NCBI RefSeq assembly: GCF_000526215.1
Contig: NZ_JAFQ01000004.1
Coordinates: 2,604,001-2,668,000 of the forward strand
Reading direction: 5' to 3'
Source of the DNA: Nocardia sp. BMG51109
GTDB taxonomy: Bacteria; Actinomycetota; Actinomycetes; Mycobacteriales; Mycobacteriaceae
DNA length: 64,000 nt
This document shows positions 55,557 to 63,556 of the stretch, in pieces. Both the position numbers and the translations under genes were made by a program. Each line of letters opens with the position of its first letter. Position 1 is the first letter of the stretch. The notes under the pieces were generated by a model that saw only the letters and a list, made by a program, of their open reading frames with translations, did not search any database and was not told the origin of the DNA.

Positions 55557-56684
55557 GTGGCAAGTGCAGTACGTGCACCGGCGAACGGTGACAACGTGGT
55601 CAGTGCGCGGGAGAGTGCCGGCTTCACCATTGCCGCGGCCGCCAAGCGGCTGGGGGTGGCTCCCGAGCGGGTTGTCGAATGGGAGACCGAGCTAGCCGAG
55701 CCGACCCTGAATCAGCTGCGCCGAGCAGCTGCTCTGTACGGCACCACAGTGGCGGCGCTACTTTCGTCCCAGCCCCGGCCGGTCGATGACGCCGCGCAGC
55801 GGGTGCCGGACTTCCGTCGCAACCATGACAGACCGATGACCCAGCCCGTCGTCGCCGAAATACGAAAGGTACGCGGACGACGGGCCAGGATCCTGGAATT
55901 GGGTGCCGAGTTCGAGAGCTTGCCTGCCATCACCCTTACGCGGAAGACCGCCAAGGCAGCGGCCGTGCAGGTGAGACGTCTGATCGGGGTCGACGTCGGT
56001 ACGCAACGTCGATTCGCCAACGAAAGGGCAGCTCTCAACTCCTGGATCCACGCGGTCGAGGGGCTGGGGGCGCTCGTGTTCCAGGCCAGCAGGATTCCGA
56101 CGAGCGAATTCCTCGGCTTGTCGCTGTACGAGGATGTCGCACCGATCATTCTGCTCAACGGCGCAGACACCCCGCGGCGTCGCATCTTCACGCTCTTTCA
56201 CGAGTTGGGGCACCTGCTCGGTCGTACCAGCGGTGTGTGCGATGTATTCACCCCTGGCGACACCGAATCGGTATGCAACGCATTCGGTTCCGCTTTCCTT
56301 TTGCCGGCGGACGAGTTCGTAGCAGAACTGGGCGAGCTGGATCCGATCGCCAGCTTGGAGCGCTTGTCGAAGGTGTTTCGAGTGAGCCAGTCCGCGATAG
56401 CCGTCCGGATGAAGACTCTGGAAATCATCGACTCGGATCAACTGTCCCGGCAGCTGGAAATCGCCCGCGAGCGAGCCCAGCGTGTCGAGGGCGAGAATCA
56501 ATCCGGCTTCGCTCCACCACACGTTCTCGAGCTGAGGAATCTGGGCGAGCGGTACGTATCCACGGTGCTGGACGCGCTCCACAACGGCGTCATCTCCCCG
56601 GTGGACGCCACCTACTTCCTGGAGTCCAAGCTCCCGACCATCGACAGGATGGAAGCCGAGCTCGCGCGGAGAGCGATCGGTTGA
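55557..56684 (+). CDS. XRE HTH plus ImmA/IrrE metallopeptidase protein
   Basis: A 375-residue protein with an N-terminal XRE-type helix-turn-helix (TIAAAAKRLGVAPERVVEWE) and a C-terminal ImmA/IrrE zinc metallopeptidase domain with HELGH in LFHELGHLLGR near residue 215 and a downstream Glu/Asn-rich motif (ESVCNAFGSAFLLPADEF). Such proteins act as antitoxin-type regulators or proteases that cleave repressors in mobile elements. GTG at 55557 follows GGAGGGG. Its TGA overlaps the TTG start of a PIN-domain gene (TTGA), the typical arrangement of a DUF4411 toxin-antitoxin pair. Third-position G/C is lower than in flanking genes, suggesting acquisition. Confidence 0.9.
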   Translation: MASAVRAPANGDNVVSARESAGFTIAAAAKRLGVAPERVVEWETELAEPTLNQLRRAAALYGTTVAALLSSQPRPVDDAAQRVPDFRRNHDRPMTQPVVAEIRKVRGRRARILELGAEFESLPAITLTRKTAKAAAVQVRRLIGVDVGTQRRFANERAALNSWIHAVEGLGALVFQASRIPTSEFLGLSLYEDVAPIILLNGADTPRRRIFTLFHELGHLLGRTSGVCDVFTPGDTESVCNAFGSAFLLPADEFVAELGELDPIASLERLSKVFRVSQSAIAVRMKTLEIIDSDQLSRQLEIARERAQRVEGENQSGFAPPHVLELRNLGERYVSTVLDALHNGVISPVDATYFLESKLPTIDRMEAELARRAIG

Positions 56685-57141
56685 GCTACGTCATAGACAC
56701 CAATGTCCTTGTCTTGCTGCACCGGTACACCCCTCGAGAGATTCACCCGTCTCTGTGGGACGCGTGGGAGGCGCTGATCGCGGCCGGTCGCGCGGTGATC
56801 CCTCGTGAGGTCTCGAGGAGTTGGGTCGTGGAGACGATACTTTGAGCAACTGGGCGAAGCGACTCGACTACTTCATCGACGAACCGAGCCAGGAAGATGT
56901 GGACCTGGTTCAGAAGATCTCCGACCGGTATCCCAACTGGGTCTTCGAACAGCAGAACGCGGCTGATCCATGGGTAATCGCGCATGCTTGCCGAAGGAAG
57001 GCGTTCGTCGTCACCGACGAACGTGCCAAGGGGCCGGGCACTGCGGACCGAAACCTGAAGATCCCCAACGTAGCGGCTGAATTTCAGGTCTCCTGTATCA
57101 ACCCGATCGAGTTGGCCCGCCGTGAGTGCTGGAGGTTCTGA
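56681..57141 (+). pseudogene. DUF4411 PIN-domain toxin, frameshifted
   Basis: The TTG at 56681 starts a PIN-like frame (LSYVIDTNVLVLLHRY, catalytic Asp6, then IPREV) that ends prematurely at 56845. Homology continues in the next frame: EELGRGDDTLSNWAKRLDYF, YPNWVFEQQNAADPWVIAHA and IPNVAAEFQVSCINPIEL. DUF4411 proteins have exactly this order. Between GTC (56810-56812) and GAG (56815) only TC remains where a codon such as CTC is expected, so one base is missing. With it restored the protein would have 153 residues. PIN toxins cleave RNA. It is coupled to the XRE-ImmA gene. The lesion may be real decay or a sequencing error. Confidence 0.82.
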
Positions 57142-57520
57142 CCCTGCATTCGTAGCAGGCGCGAACAAGCAGCAGCGCTTCGCGCTGTCCCGCATATCCT
57201 TCGTGTACGGCCTGGTTTCCGATCTTGCGGACGGAATCGAACCAGCCGTGTACCCGTGCGTCGAGGAAGCCTTGGTCGCTCAGCACCTTCAGGCGCTTGT
57301 GCTGTGTGTCCGGCATGTTCGGCAGGCCGAACGAGATGAAGGCTCGCTCAACGAGCGTCTCGCCGAACAACCGGCACTTGAACATGGCCGTGTTCGGGTC
57401 GGTGAACAGCGCGGCCTCCGCTGCGGCACCGTGAACAACCAACACCGGCTCGTACGCCAGCAGGTAACCGAAGTTCGCAGTGCGTTCGGCCAGCTCCCGA
57501 ATTTGCTGGTCAACCGCCAC
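57098..57520 (-). pseudogene. Truncated DUF4145/HsdR N-terminal remnant
   Basis: The frame from GTG 57520 (after GAGGAG) encodes 140 residues. AERTANFGYLLAYEPVLVVHG, ALFTDPNTAMFKCRLFGETL and IGNQAVHEGYAGQREALLL match the N-terminal DUF4145-type domain found at the start of type I restriction R subunits and related helicases. The match stops at LVRACYEC; the remaining 15 residues are unrelated and run into the 3' end of the PIN gene. The helicase and nuclease parts are missing, so this is a 5' fragment left after deletion or insertion. It overlaps the PIN gene tail by 44 bases on the opposite strand. Confidence 0.7.
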
Positions 57521-57621
57521 GACGTCGCTCCTCGCTGTTGGACTACATCCCTGCATCGCGTGATACAACGTGGCCCGTTACAGGCCAACCTGCCAAAATA
57601 TCGTGTTTGGTAGCTGCTGGT

Positions 57622-58068
57622 CTACAGGCAGAGGATGATGCGGTTGCGGTCGGCTGGATCCACACGTATCGAGACCGTTTCGCCGACGTTGATTTTCGAT
57701 TCGTCTCGCGGAGTGATATCGAAAACTATGGTGCCACGGTAGGTTTCGGAGCCTGGGACGGTGAGTTGTAGATCCAGTCGGGTGAGTTCGGTGTGGTGGT
57801 CGGTGCGGCGGAGGGGGTGTACGGCCTCGATGGTGGCCCAGCCTTCCAGGCCGTGGCGTAGCAGGCGTCGATCGGAGTGGGGTGGGCGCTGGGCGAAGAT
57901 CATGCCCAGGCCGATGCCCGAGCCGAAGACACCCACCAGCGCCATGATCTGGTACGGGACGGTGCCCGCAGGCGTGTGGTCGACGACCCAGCCCAGCCAG
58001 ATCCCGAGGGCGATCATGTACCCGGCGGTGATGCCGAGCACGATACGGAGGATGCGCGCGTGGTTCAT
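57622..58068 (-). CDS. Small two-TM membrane protein
   Basis: A 148-residue protein with two membrane segments near the N-terminus (RIVLGITAGYMIALGIWLGW and YQIMALVGVFGSGIGLGMIF), followed by a soluble beta-rich domain of about 75 residues (LTRLDLQLTVPGSETYRGTI, VGETVSIRVDPADRNRIIL). The soluble part resembles the short DUF3592-like domains attached to membrane hairpins; its function is unknown. ATG at 58068 follows GGAGG. It stands alone; 281 bases without a gene separate it from the response regulator. Confidence 0.78.
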   Translation of the reverse strand: MNHARILRIVLGITAGYMIALGIWLGWVVDHTPAGTVPYQIMALVGVFGSGIGLGMIFAQRPPHSDRRLLRHGLEGWATIEAVHPLRRTDHHTELTRLDLQLTVPGSETYRGTIVFDITPRDESKINVGETVSIRVDPADRNRIILCL

Positions 58069-58349
58069 GACTGCCTCCACCACCGCTTGCGGGCCTCCAG
58101 GATAGTCCGGAGTACCCGTTTGTGTGAGGCGCGTCACGCGGCTGATGGAGTTCGCCTGGTCGGCTGATGCATCCCGGCCAAGAGCGCGCCGGGACGTCAG
58201 AAAGTAGCCGGGACGGTCAGCGCCGGTGCTCGTGGGCGGCCGGTCTCGGTCGGGGCACGTAGGGATGACGGTATGCCGAGAGCGTTCGCCAGGGTGACGG
58301 CTTACTGGGGGCGTATCCAGTGACAGCTTGCCGAGGGGCAGAGCTGGGC

Positions 58350-59081
58350 TCAGCCCCGTAACCGCAGTACCGCCAGGACCCGGCGGTGGTGGGTGTCCGA
58401 CGGAGGCAGTTCCAGTTTCAGGAAGATGTTGCCGATGTGCTTCTCCACGGCGCGCTCGGTGACGGTCAATGCCTGGGCGATGCCGGCGTTGGTCAGGCCC
58501 TGTGCCATCAGTTCCAGGACCTCGCGTTCGCGCGGGGTCAGGCGGGTAAGCGAATCCTGTTGGCGTGCGGCGCCCATCAGCTGGCTCACCACCTCCGGGT
58601 CCAGGGCGGTGCCGCCGGTGGCGACCCGGTGCAGGGCGTCGACGAACTCGCGCACGTCGGCCACCCGGTCCTTGAGCAGATATCCCACGCCGCCCGCGCC
58701 TCCGGCGAGAAGTTCGGTGGCATACCGGGTTTCGACCCACTGCGAGAACACCAGCATGCCGATGTCGGGGAATTTGCGGCGCAGTTCGATCGCGGCCAGC
58801 AGCCCCTCGTCGGTGAACGACGGCGGCATGCGCACGTCCACCACCGCCACATCCGGTTGATGTTCGGCTACGGCCTCGCGCAATTGCGTTGCGTCCCCGA
58901 CCATTTCGACCACTTCATGACCGCGGTCGGCGAGCAGCCCGGCCAGCCCGTCCCGCAGAATCGCGCTGTCCTCCGCGATCACGATGCGCAGCGGCTGTTC
59001 GGCCGTGGTCGTTGGTTCGCTCGCGGGATCGCTGATAGCGCTACCTTCCTTCGTCACCGTGACCTCCAACGCTCGGTTCAT
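58350..59081 (-). CDS. NarL/LuxR family response regulator
   Basis: A 243-residue two-component response regulator. The receiver domain begins LRIVIAEDSAILRDGLAGLL, with phosphoacceptor Asp in VAVVDVRMPP and Lys in YLLKDRV. The C-terminal LuxR helix-turn-helix is LTPREREVLELMAQGLTNAG followed by TVTERAVEKHIGNIF. About 30 extra N-terminal residues precede the receiver. The cognate kinase gene lies upstream, 289 bases away, on the same strand. The palindrome at 60805-60822 before the kinase is a candidate binding site. Confidence 0.95.
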   Translation of the reverse strand: MNRALEVTVTKEGSAISDPASEPTTTAEQPLRIVIAEDSAILRDGLAGLLADRGHEVVEMVGDATQLREAVAEHQPDVAVVDVRMPPSFTDEGLLAAIELRRKFPDIGMLVFSQWVETRYATELLAGGAGGVGYLLKDRVADVREFVDALHRVATGGTALDPEVVSQLMGAARQQDSLTRLTPREREVLELMAQGLTNAGIAQALTVTERAVEKHIGNIFLKLELPPSDTHHRRVLAVLRLRG

Positions 59082-59370
59082 TTGTCCTGCGAGGACCGAA
59101 GAGACCGCGTCCGCGGGGGCCTGTGCCGGAGGCCCGCCGTCTCGGAGGGTGTCTTCCCGAACGGGGTCGGCCTCATCGCTCCACGTCGTCGGCGCGCCGC
59201 CTGGTCACGAGTATCGGCTCGACTGCGTTCCCGCGAAATCGGTTGTGGAGGTCGGTGTGCCGACAGGTCCCGTGTTGCCGATCGCGCGCACTCGCGGGCG
59301 TCGTTCCGCCGGTCGGTCCGGCTCGGCCGGTGGATACATTCACGGATTCGGCCGTGTGCGGCGGTGTGGC

Positions 59371-60747
59371 TCACCGGGGTCCCTCGATCGGCAGGGTGAG
59401 GGTGACGGTGGTGGGGCCGCCGGCCGGGCTGTCCACCGTCAGTATGCCGTCGACGGCGCGTGCCCGGGCGGCCAGGCCCGCAAGTCCGCCGCTCACTGCG
59501 GTTTCCGCGGTCGGTACGGCCGGTTGCAGGGCGCCGCCGTGGCCGTTGTCCCGGACGGAGACGGCGATCGAGTTTCCGTCCGACGGCAGCACGGCGACCC
59601 ACACCCGGTCGGCGCCGGAGTGTTTCACCGCGTTGGTGAGCAGTTCGGCGACCGAGAAGTACGCGATCGCCTCGATGGCCGGGTTGGGCCGCTGCGGCAG
59701 GTGGACCCGCAGTTCGACCGGCAGCGCGCAGCGGGCGGCCAGCGTCTCCAGCGCGGGCTCCAGTCCCAGCTCGAGGGCGGGCGGATGGATGCCGCGCACC
59801 AGTTCGCGCAGTTCGGCGATGGCCTCCTTGGAACCGGCGTGCGCCTCGGCGACCAGTGCGGACGCATCGCCACCGGCGGTGAGGCGCTCCTCGGCGCGGC
59901 CCAGCGCCATGGCGATGGTGACCAGCCGGGCCTGGGTGCCGTCGTGCAGATCGCGCTCCAGGCGGCGCAGCGTCGCGGCGGAATCCTCGACGGCGACCCG
60001 GCGGCTCTCCTGCAACTCGACCATCCGGCGGTCGCGGGCGGTCGGGGTCAGCAGCGCCAGTGCCAGCTGCCGGTGCAGCCAGCACATGCCGCGCACCAGC
60101 CACGGCAGCACGAGGCAGCCGATCACGCCCACCGCGGCCATGCCCAGCACGCGCGGCCAGGTTTCGATGTAGTAGTCGCCGAATTGGGCCAGCGAATGAT
60201 GTTCGCGCCCTTGGTCGTCCACGTTGATCGGATGGAAGATCACCCAGGGGATGGGCGAAATCGCGGTGAACACCGTCATCGCGACGACGATCAGCACCCC
60301 GTAACCGGCGAACAGGCCCAGCACCACCTCGGCGATCAGGAACGCCAGCGCCCGCCACGAGGTGCGATCGGTGTAGGCGCTGCGCAGCCAGCCGAAGAAT
60401 CCGGGACGTGGCGCGAATGCCGGCGGCGCGGGCATCGGCGTATCGAGCAGCGCGGAGGCGACGGCCCGGTAGACCACACCCCAGATCCGGCCGGCCAGCA
60501 GTACCAGCGCCAGCACGGGGATGCCGATCAGGACGATCGACAGGCCCAGTCCGGCGCCGAAGCCGAAATATATCCAGCTGATGGCGACCATGCCGAGCAC
60601 GAAGGCCACGATCAGGTAGGCCAGTTCCTTCCAGGTCCGCGCCTCGAACGGCGCGCGCAGGATCGCGCGGACCACCCGGCCGGCGGTCATCGGTGGCCGG
60701 TCCGGGCGGTCGAGTACGAGGGTCGGTTCGGCGAACGTCTCGGTCAT
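59371..60747 (-). CDS. Sensor histidine kinase, HisKA_3 type
   Basis: A 458-residue kinase. The N-terminal half has four to six membrane segments (LAYLIVAFVLGMVAISWIYF, IWGVVYRAVASALL, ALAFLIAEVVLGLFAGYGVL) and matches the actinobacterial sensor domain found in DesK/LiaS-like kinases. The dimerisation helix has the phosphoacceptor His in RRLERDLHDGTQARL. The ATPase domain includes ELLTNAVKHSGA (N box), VRDNGHGG and GGLAGLAARA (G boxes). Such kinases usually sense membrane or envelope stress. ATG at 60747. It pairs with the regulator at 58350-59081. Confidence 0.93.
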   Translation of the reverse strand: MTETFAEPTLVLDRPDRPPMTAGRVVRAILRAPFEARTWKELAYLIVAFVLGMVAISWIYFGFGAGLGLSIVLIGIPVLALVLLAGRIWGVVYRAVASALLDTPMPAPPAFAPRPGFFGWLRSAYTDRTSWRALAFLIAEVVLGLFAGYGVLIVVAMTVFTAISPIPWVIFHPINVDDQGREHHSLAQFGDYYIETWPRVLGMAAVGVIGCLVLPWLVRGMCWLHRQLALALLTPTARDRRMVELQESRRVAVEDSAATLRRLERDLHDGTQARLVTIAMALGRAEERLTAGGDASALVAEAHAGSKEAIAELRELVRGIHPPALELGLEPALETLAARCALPVELRVHLPQRPNPAIEAIAYFSVAELLTNAVKHSGADRVWVAVLPSDGNSIAVSVRDNGHGGALQPAVPTAETAVSGGLAGLAARARAVDGILTVDSPAGGPTTVTLTLPIEGPR

Positions 60748-60804
60748 GACTCCATGCTGGTCGGGGGAGTGGCGGGATACGAGGGAGCGACCCACCGAAT
60801 CTTT

Positions 60805-60822
60805 GGTGTAGGCAGCTACACC
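60805..60822. promoter_or_regulatory. Palindromic operator before the two-component genes
   Basis: GGTGTAG (60805-60811) and CTACACC (60816-60822) form a perfect inverted repeat with a 4-base centre. It lies 58 bases before the kinase start and about 60 bases before the divergent gene at 60883. A dimeric NarL-type regulator could bind it to control both directions. Confidence 0.6.
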
Positions 60823-60882
60823 TACTGTGCCCTGGGAATCGGTGACGAACCAGGTCCGGTTCGCCCGGCTACGATGACGCGG

Positions 60883-61206
60883 ATGAGTTATCCGCCGCCT
60901 CCGCCGCAGTACGGCTACGGCTATCCGCCGCCGCCCGAGCATCCCCAGGCCACCACCATTCTCGTGCTGGGGCTGGTCAGCCTGTTCTGCGGCCTGACCG
61001 GTCCGTTCGCGTGGGTGATGGGGCGGCGGGTGCTCAACGAGATCGACGCGTCCGGCGGCAGCTACGGCGGGCGCACCAACGTGCAGGTCGGCTACATCAT
61101 CGGCATCTGCACGTCGGTGCTGATGCTGATCAGCCTGCTCCTCCTGATCGCTTACACAGTGATCATGCTCGTCGTCGCGATCGGGTTCGGAGTCTCGGCG
61201 GCGTGA
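60883..61206 (+). CDS. DUF4190-like two-TM protein
   Basis: A 107-residue protein with a Pro/Tyr-rich N-terminus (MSYPPPPPQYGYGYPPPP) and two membrane segments (TTILVLGLVSLFCGLTGPFA and VGYIIGICTSVLMLISLLLL) flanking a short basic loop, typical of DUF4190 proteins in actinobacteria. The function is unknown. ATG at 60883; another in-frame ATG lies at 60874. TACGAT sits eight bases upstream, so the transcript may be leaderless. Its stop overlaps the GTG of the RNA methyltransferase gene. Confidence 0.82.
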   Translation: MSYPPPPPQYGYGYPPPPEHPQATTILVLGLVSLFCGLTGPFAWVMGRRVLNEIDASGGSYGGRTNVQVGYIIGICTSVLMLISLLLLIAYTVIMLVVAIGFGVSAA

Positions 61207-61886
61207 GCGTCGACGAGCCCCCGGACGAGGAGGCCGCGAGCGGGCCGACCGAATGGGGCGAACACCCCCGCGGCGTCGGGCCGTGGTCGGCGGAGTTCGG
61301 CACCGCGCCCCCGGACGATCCGCGGCTGGATCCCGAACTGCTCGAGCACGGCGACCGCCGCAACGTCGTCGACGCCTACCGGTACTGGACGCGCGAGGCG
61401 ATCGTCGCCGACATCGACCGCCGCCGCCACCCGTTCCACGTCGCCATCGAGAACTTCGAGAACGACGCCAACATCGGCACCGTGGTACGCACCGCCAACG
61501 CCTTCGCCGCGTCCGCCGTGCACATCGTCGGCCGCCGCCGCTGGAACCGCCGCGGCGCCATGGTCACCGACCGCTACCAGCACCTCGTCCACCACTCCGA
61601 CGTCGCGACCCTGCTGGAATTCGCCGACCGCGAGGAACTGACGGTCGTCGCGGTGGACAACGTCCCCGGCTCGGTCCCCCTGGAAACCGCCCGCCTTCCC
61701 CGGAACTGCCTGCTGCTGTTCGGCCAGGAGGGCCCGGGCGTCACCGCCGAGGCCAGGCAGTCCGCCGTCATGACGGTCTCGATAGCCCAATTCGGTTCCA
61801 CCCGAAGCATCAACGCGGGCGTAGCCGCCGGCATAGCCATGCATTCCTGGATCAGCCAGCACGCCGACCTCACCCGCGCCTGGTAG
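61203..61886 (+). CDS. SpoU/TrmH family RNA methyltransferase
   Basis: A 227-residue SPOUT methyltransferase, which 2'-O-methylates a ribose in rRNA or tRNA with S-adenosylmethionine. The three family motifs are present: ENFENDANIGTVVRTANAF, LLLFGQEGPGV and AQFGSTRSINAGVAAGIAMH. The trefoil knot is formed by the last two. GTG at 61203 overlaps the previous stop (GTGA). The position near pyrE matches Rv0380c in M. tuberculosis. The exact target base is unknown. Confidence 0.93.
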   Translation: MSVDEPPDEEAASGPTEWGEHPRGVGPWSAEFGTAPPDDPRLDPELLEHGDRRNVVDAYRYWTREAIVADIDRRRHPFHVAIENFENDANIGTVVRTANAFAASAVHIVGRRRWNRRGAMVTDRYQHLVHHSDVATLLEFADREELTVVAVDNVPGSVPLETARLPRNCLLLFGQEGPGVTAEARQSAVMTVSIAQFGSTRSINAGVAAGIAMHSWISQHADLTRAW

Positions 61887-62190
61887 GCGCGTCAGCCGTC
61901 CGCGCGTCCGGTTCGCTTGCACTGCCTTGTCTTTCAGGGTGCGGTTCGGCCGGAACACGCAGCCGGTCGATCCGTAACAGGCGAAGTCGCACGGGAATTG
62001 ATACGGAAGCCTCTCGAGGCAAGGTGAGGATCCCGCCGTGACAGTCGCGAGCGCGGCTGGTGGGCATGATCGGGGTCTTATGGGGATCGCAAGTTGTGGT
62101 TAAGGCCGTTGGCGAACACTCGGTTGCGAGAAAACCGAAGGGACAGCGAAGGTTTGCCGACCGGGATGGGGAAGAGCATGGCGATCGGGG
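61887..62190. other. Gene-free interval
   Basis: I see no gene, RNA or clear hairpin in these 304 bases. Short frames here lack local codon bias. The promoter of the downstream membrane protein pair is expected near the right end. Confidence 0.5.
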
Positions 62191-62820
62191 ATGCGACTCG
62201 GCGAGCGGTGGGACGTGGCGATGCCGGGTAATCGCCTGCCCGGGATCATCACCCGGGCGTTCGTGGCAGCCGGTGTCGTTGTCTTCGGCGTCATGGGAGT
62301 TACGGTCTGGGCGCGGATAGTCGATCAGCCCGCGCTGTATACCGCCGACGGAGTCGGAAACCCTTGCGCCATGATGGATCTGCCGCTCTTCGAGCGGGTC
62401 GGTGGAGTTGCGAAAGAGCCGCCCACGCCGGGGAAGATCGACATCGCGTCCCCGGTGCAGCTCTCCTGTGACAATGTCGCGTTGGACCACGCCATGGTGA
62501 ATCTGACAGTGACGGTGGCCGATCGGTCCACCGAGACCACCGACCTGCGCCCGGCCTACGACAAGGCGCGCACGCTGGTGTTGGGGCGGTCCGGGACCGA
62601 TGTCGTCACACGGCCGGTGCCCGGTATCGGTGAGGACGCGTACCTGTCGGCTTCAGCCCAGGACTCGGGGATCGCGATGCGCGGATGCGAGGCCGGGCTG
62701 ATTCAGCGCAATGTTTCCGTAGGCATCCAATTCCACTTGTACGGGGCGCGGGGGATCGGTGCCGACGATCTGGCCGACCTCTGCGAGCAGCAGCTTCGAA
62801 CGGCCGCGGGGAGGCTGTGA
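62191..62820 (+). CDS. Single-TM exported protein, DUF3558-like
   Basis: A 209-residue protein with one N-terminal membrane segment (ITRAFVAAGVVVFGVMGVTV) and an outer domain with three Cys spaced like the DUF3558 fold (GNPCAMMDL, QLSCDNVAL, GCEAGLIQ). Members are often lipoproteins of unknown role; here a membrane anchor replaces a lipobox. The start is uncertain: ATG at 62191 or ATG at 62221. Its stop overlaps the start of the next gene by one base, and the two have similar layouts, so they are a coupled tandem pair. Confidence 0.72.
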   Translation: MRLGERWDVAMPGNRLPGIITRAFVAAGVVVFGVMGVTVWARIVDQPALYTADGVGNPCAMMDLPLFERVGGVAKEPPTPGKIDIASPVQLSCDNVALDHAMVNLTVTVADRSTETTDLRPAYDKARTLVLGRSGTDVVTRPVPGIGEDAYLSASAQDSGIAMRGCEAGLIQRNVSVGIQFHLYGARGIGADDLADLCEQQLRTAAGRL

Positions 62821-63497
62821 TGACCGATGATTCACGCGATGCGGCGGTTGCCTCGCTCAGCACCCGGCCCTGGGTCGCGGTCGGTGCCGCAGCGGTTTTC
62901 GCCGTGTCCGTGGTGGCCGCCGCCCTTGTCTTCGCCGGTTATCACCCCGGCGGCCCCTATCGGCCCGATTCCGTCGTGCCGGTACCTCCGGCCGCCGATG
63001 CGGAATATCGGCCGGGCAAGGTTCCCCATGCCTGTGCGGCACTGGATCTCTCCGCGATCGGTCGAGGGGACATGCAACAGGCGGAGCCCCCGACAGGCGC
63101 GGAACTCGTCGCCGGCGATGTGGCCGACAGCCGACTGGAATGCCGCGCCGATTTCGCCGGGTCCGGTGTCACGGCCACGGTGCACATGGAGGTCGACTAC
63201 CTGCGCGATCCGGCCGGTGGGCAGGCCCGGTTCGACACGGCCGAACGTGCCGTTGCCGCGGTCAGGACCGAAGATATCGGCGACATGGGTTCGGGGGCGC
63301 AGGCCATTGCCGTGCTGCGGGACGGAGATTCGCACTCGGAGCCGCACGTATTCACCACCGAGGTCTACGTCGCCGACGGAAACCTGTTCGCGACCACCAC
63401 TTTCACCGTGCGCGATCGCGGGGGCCACTTCACCGGCGCCGAGGTGAAACAACAATGCGAGCATCAGATGCGGACGCTGCTGGCCCACCTGCGTTAG
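62820..63497 (+). CDS. Single-TM exported protein, DUF3558-like
   Basis: A 225-residue protein with a cytoplasmic N-terminus, one membrane segment (VAVGAAAVFAVSVVAAALVF) and an outer domain with Cys in VPHACAALDL, RLECRADFAG and KQQCEHQMRT. Its Cys spacing and layout resemble the preceding gene, so the two are distant tandem paralogues. ATG at 62820 follows GGGGAGG and overlaps the previous stop; GTG at 62817 is in frame too. The function is unknown. Confidence 0.78.
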   Translation: MTDDSRDAAVASLSTRPWVAVGAAAVFAVSVVAAALVFAGYHPGGPYRPDSVVPVPPAADAEYRPGKVPHACAALDLSAIGRGDMQQAEPPTGAELVAGDVADSRLECRADFAGSGVTATVHMEVDYLRDPAGGQARFDTAERAVAAVRTEDIGDMGSGAQAIAVLRDGDSHSEPHVFTTEVYVADGNLFATTTFTVRDRGGHFTGAEVKQQCEHQMRTLLAHLR

Positions 63498-63556
63498 CCG
63501 TGCCGGCCGGTTCGAGGGCGATTTTCTGCCTTGGGGGCAATCGTCGGCCGGTGCGA

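Noticed and set aside
59082..59370. Possible small gene between kinase and response regulator
   Set aside because: The frames there are Arg/Gly-rich extensions of shadows, with no ribosome binding site or conserved motif.
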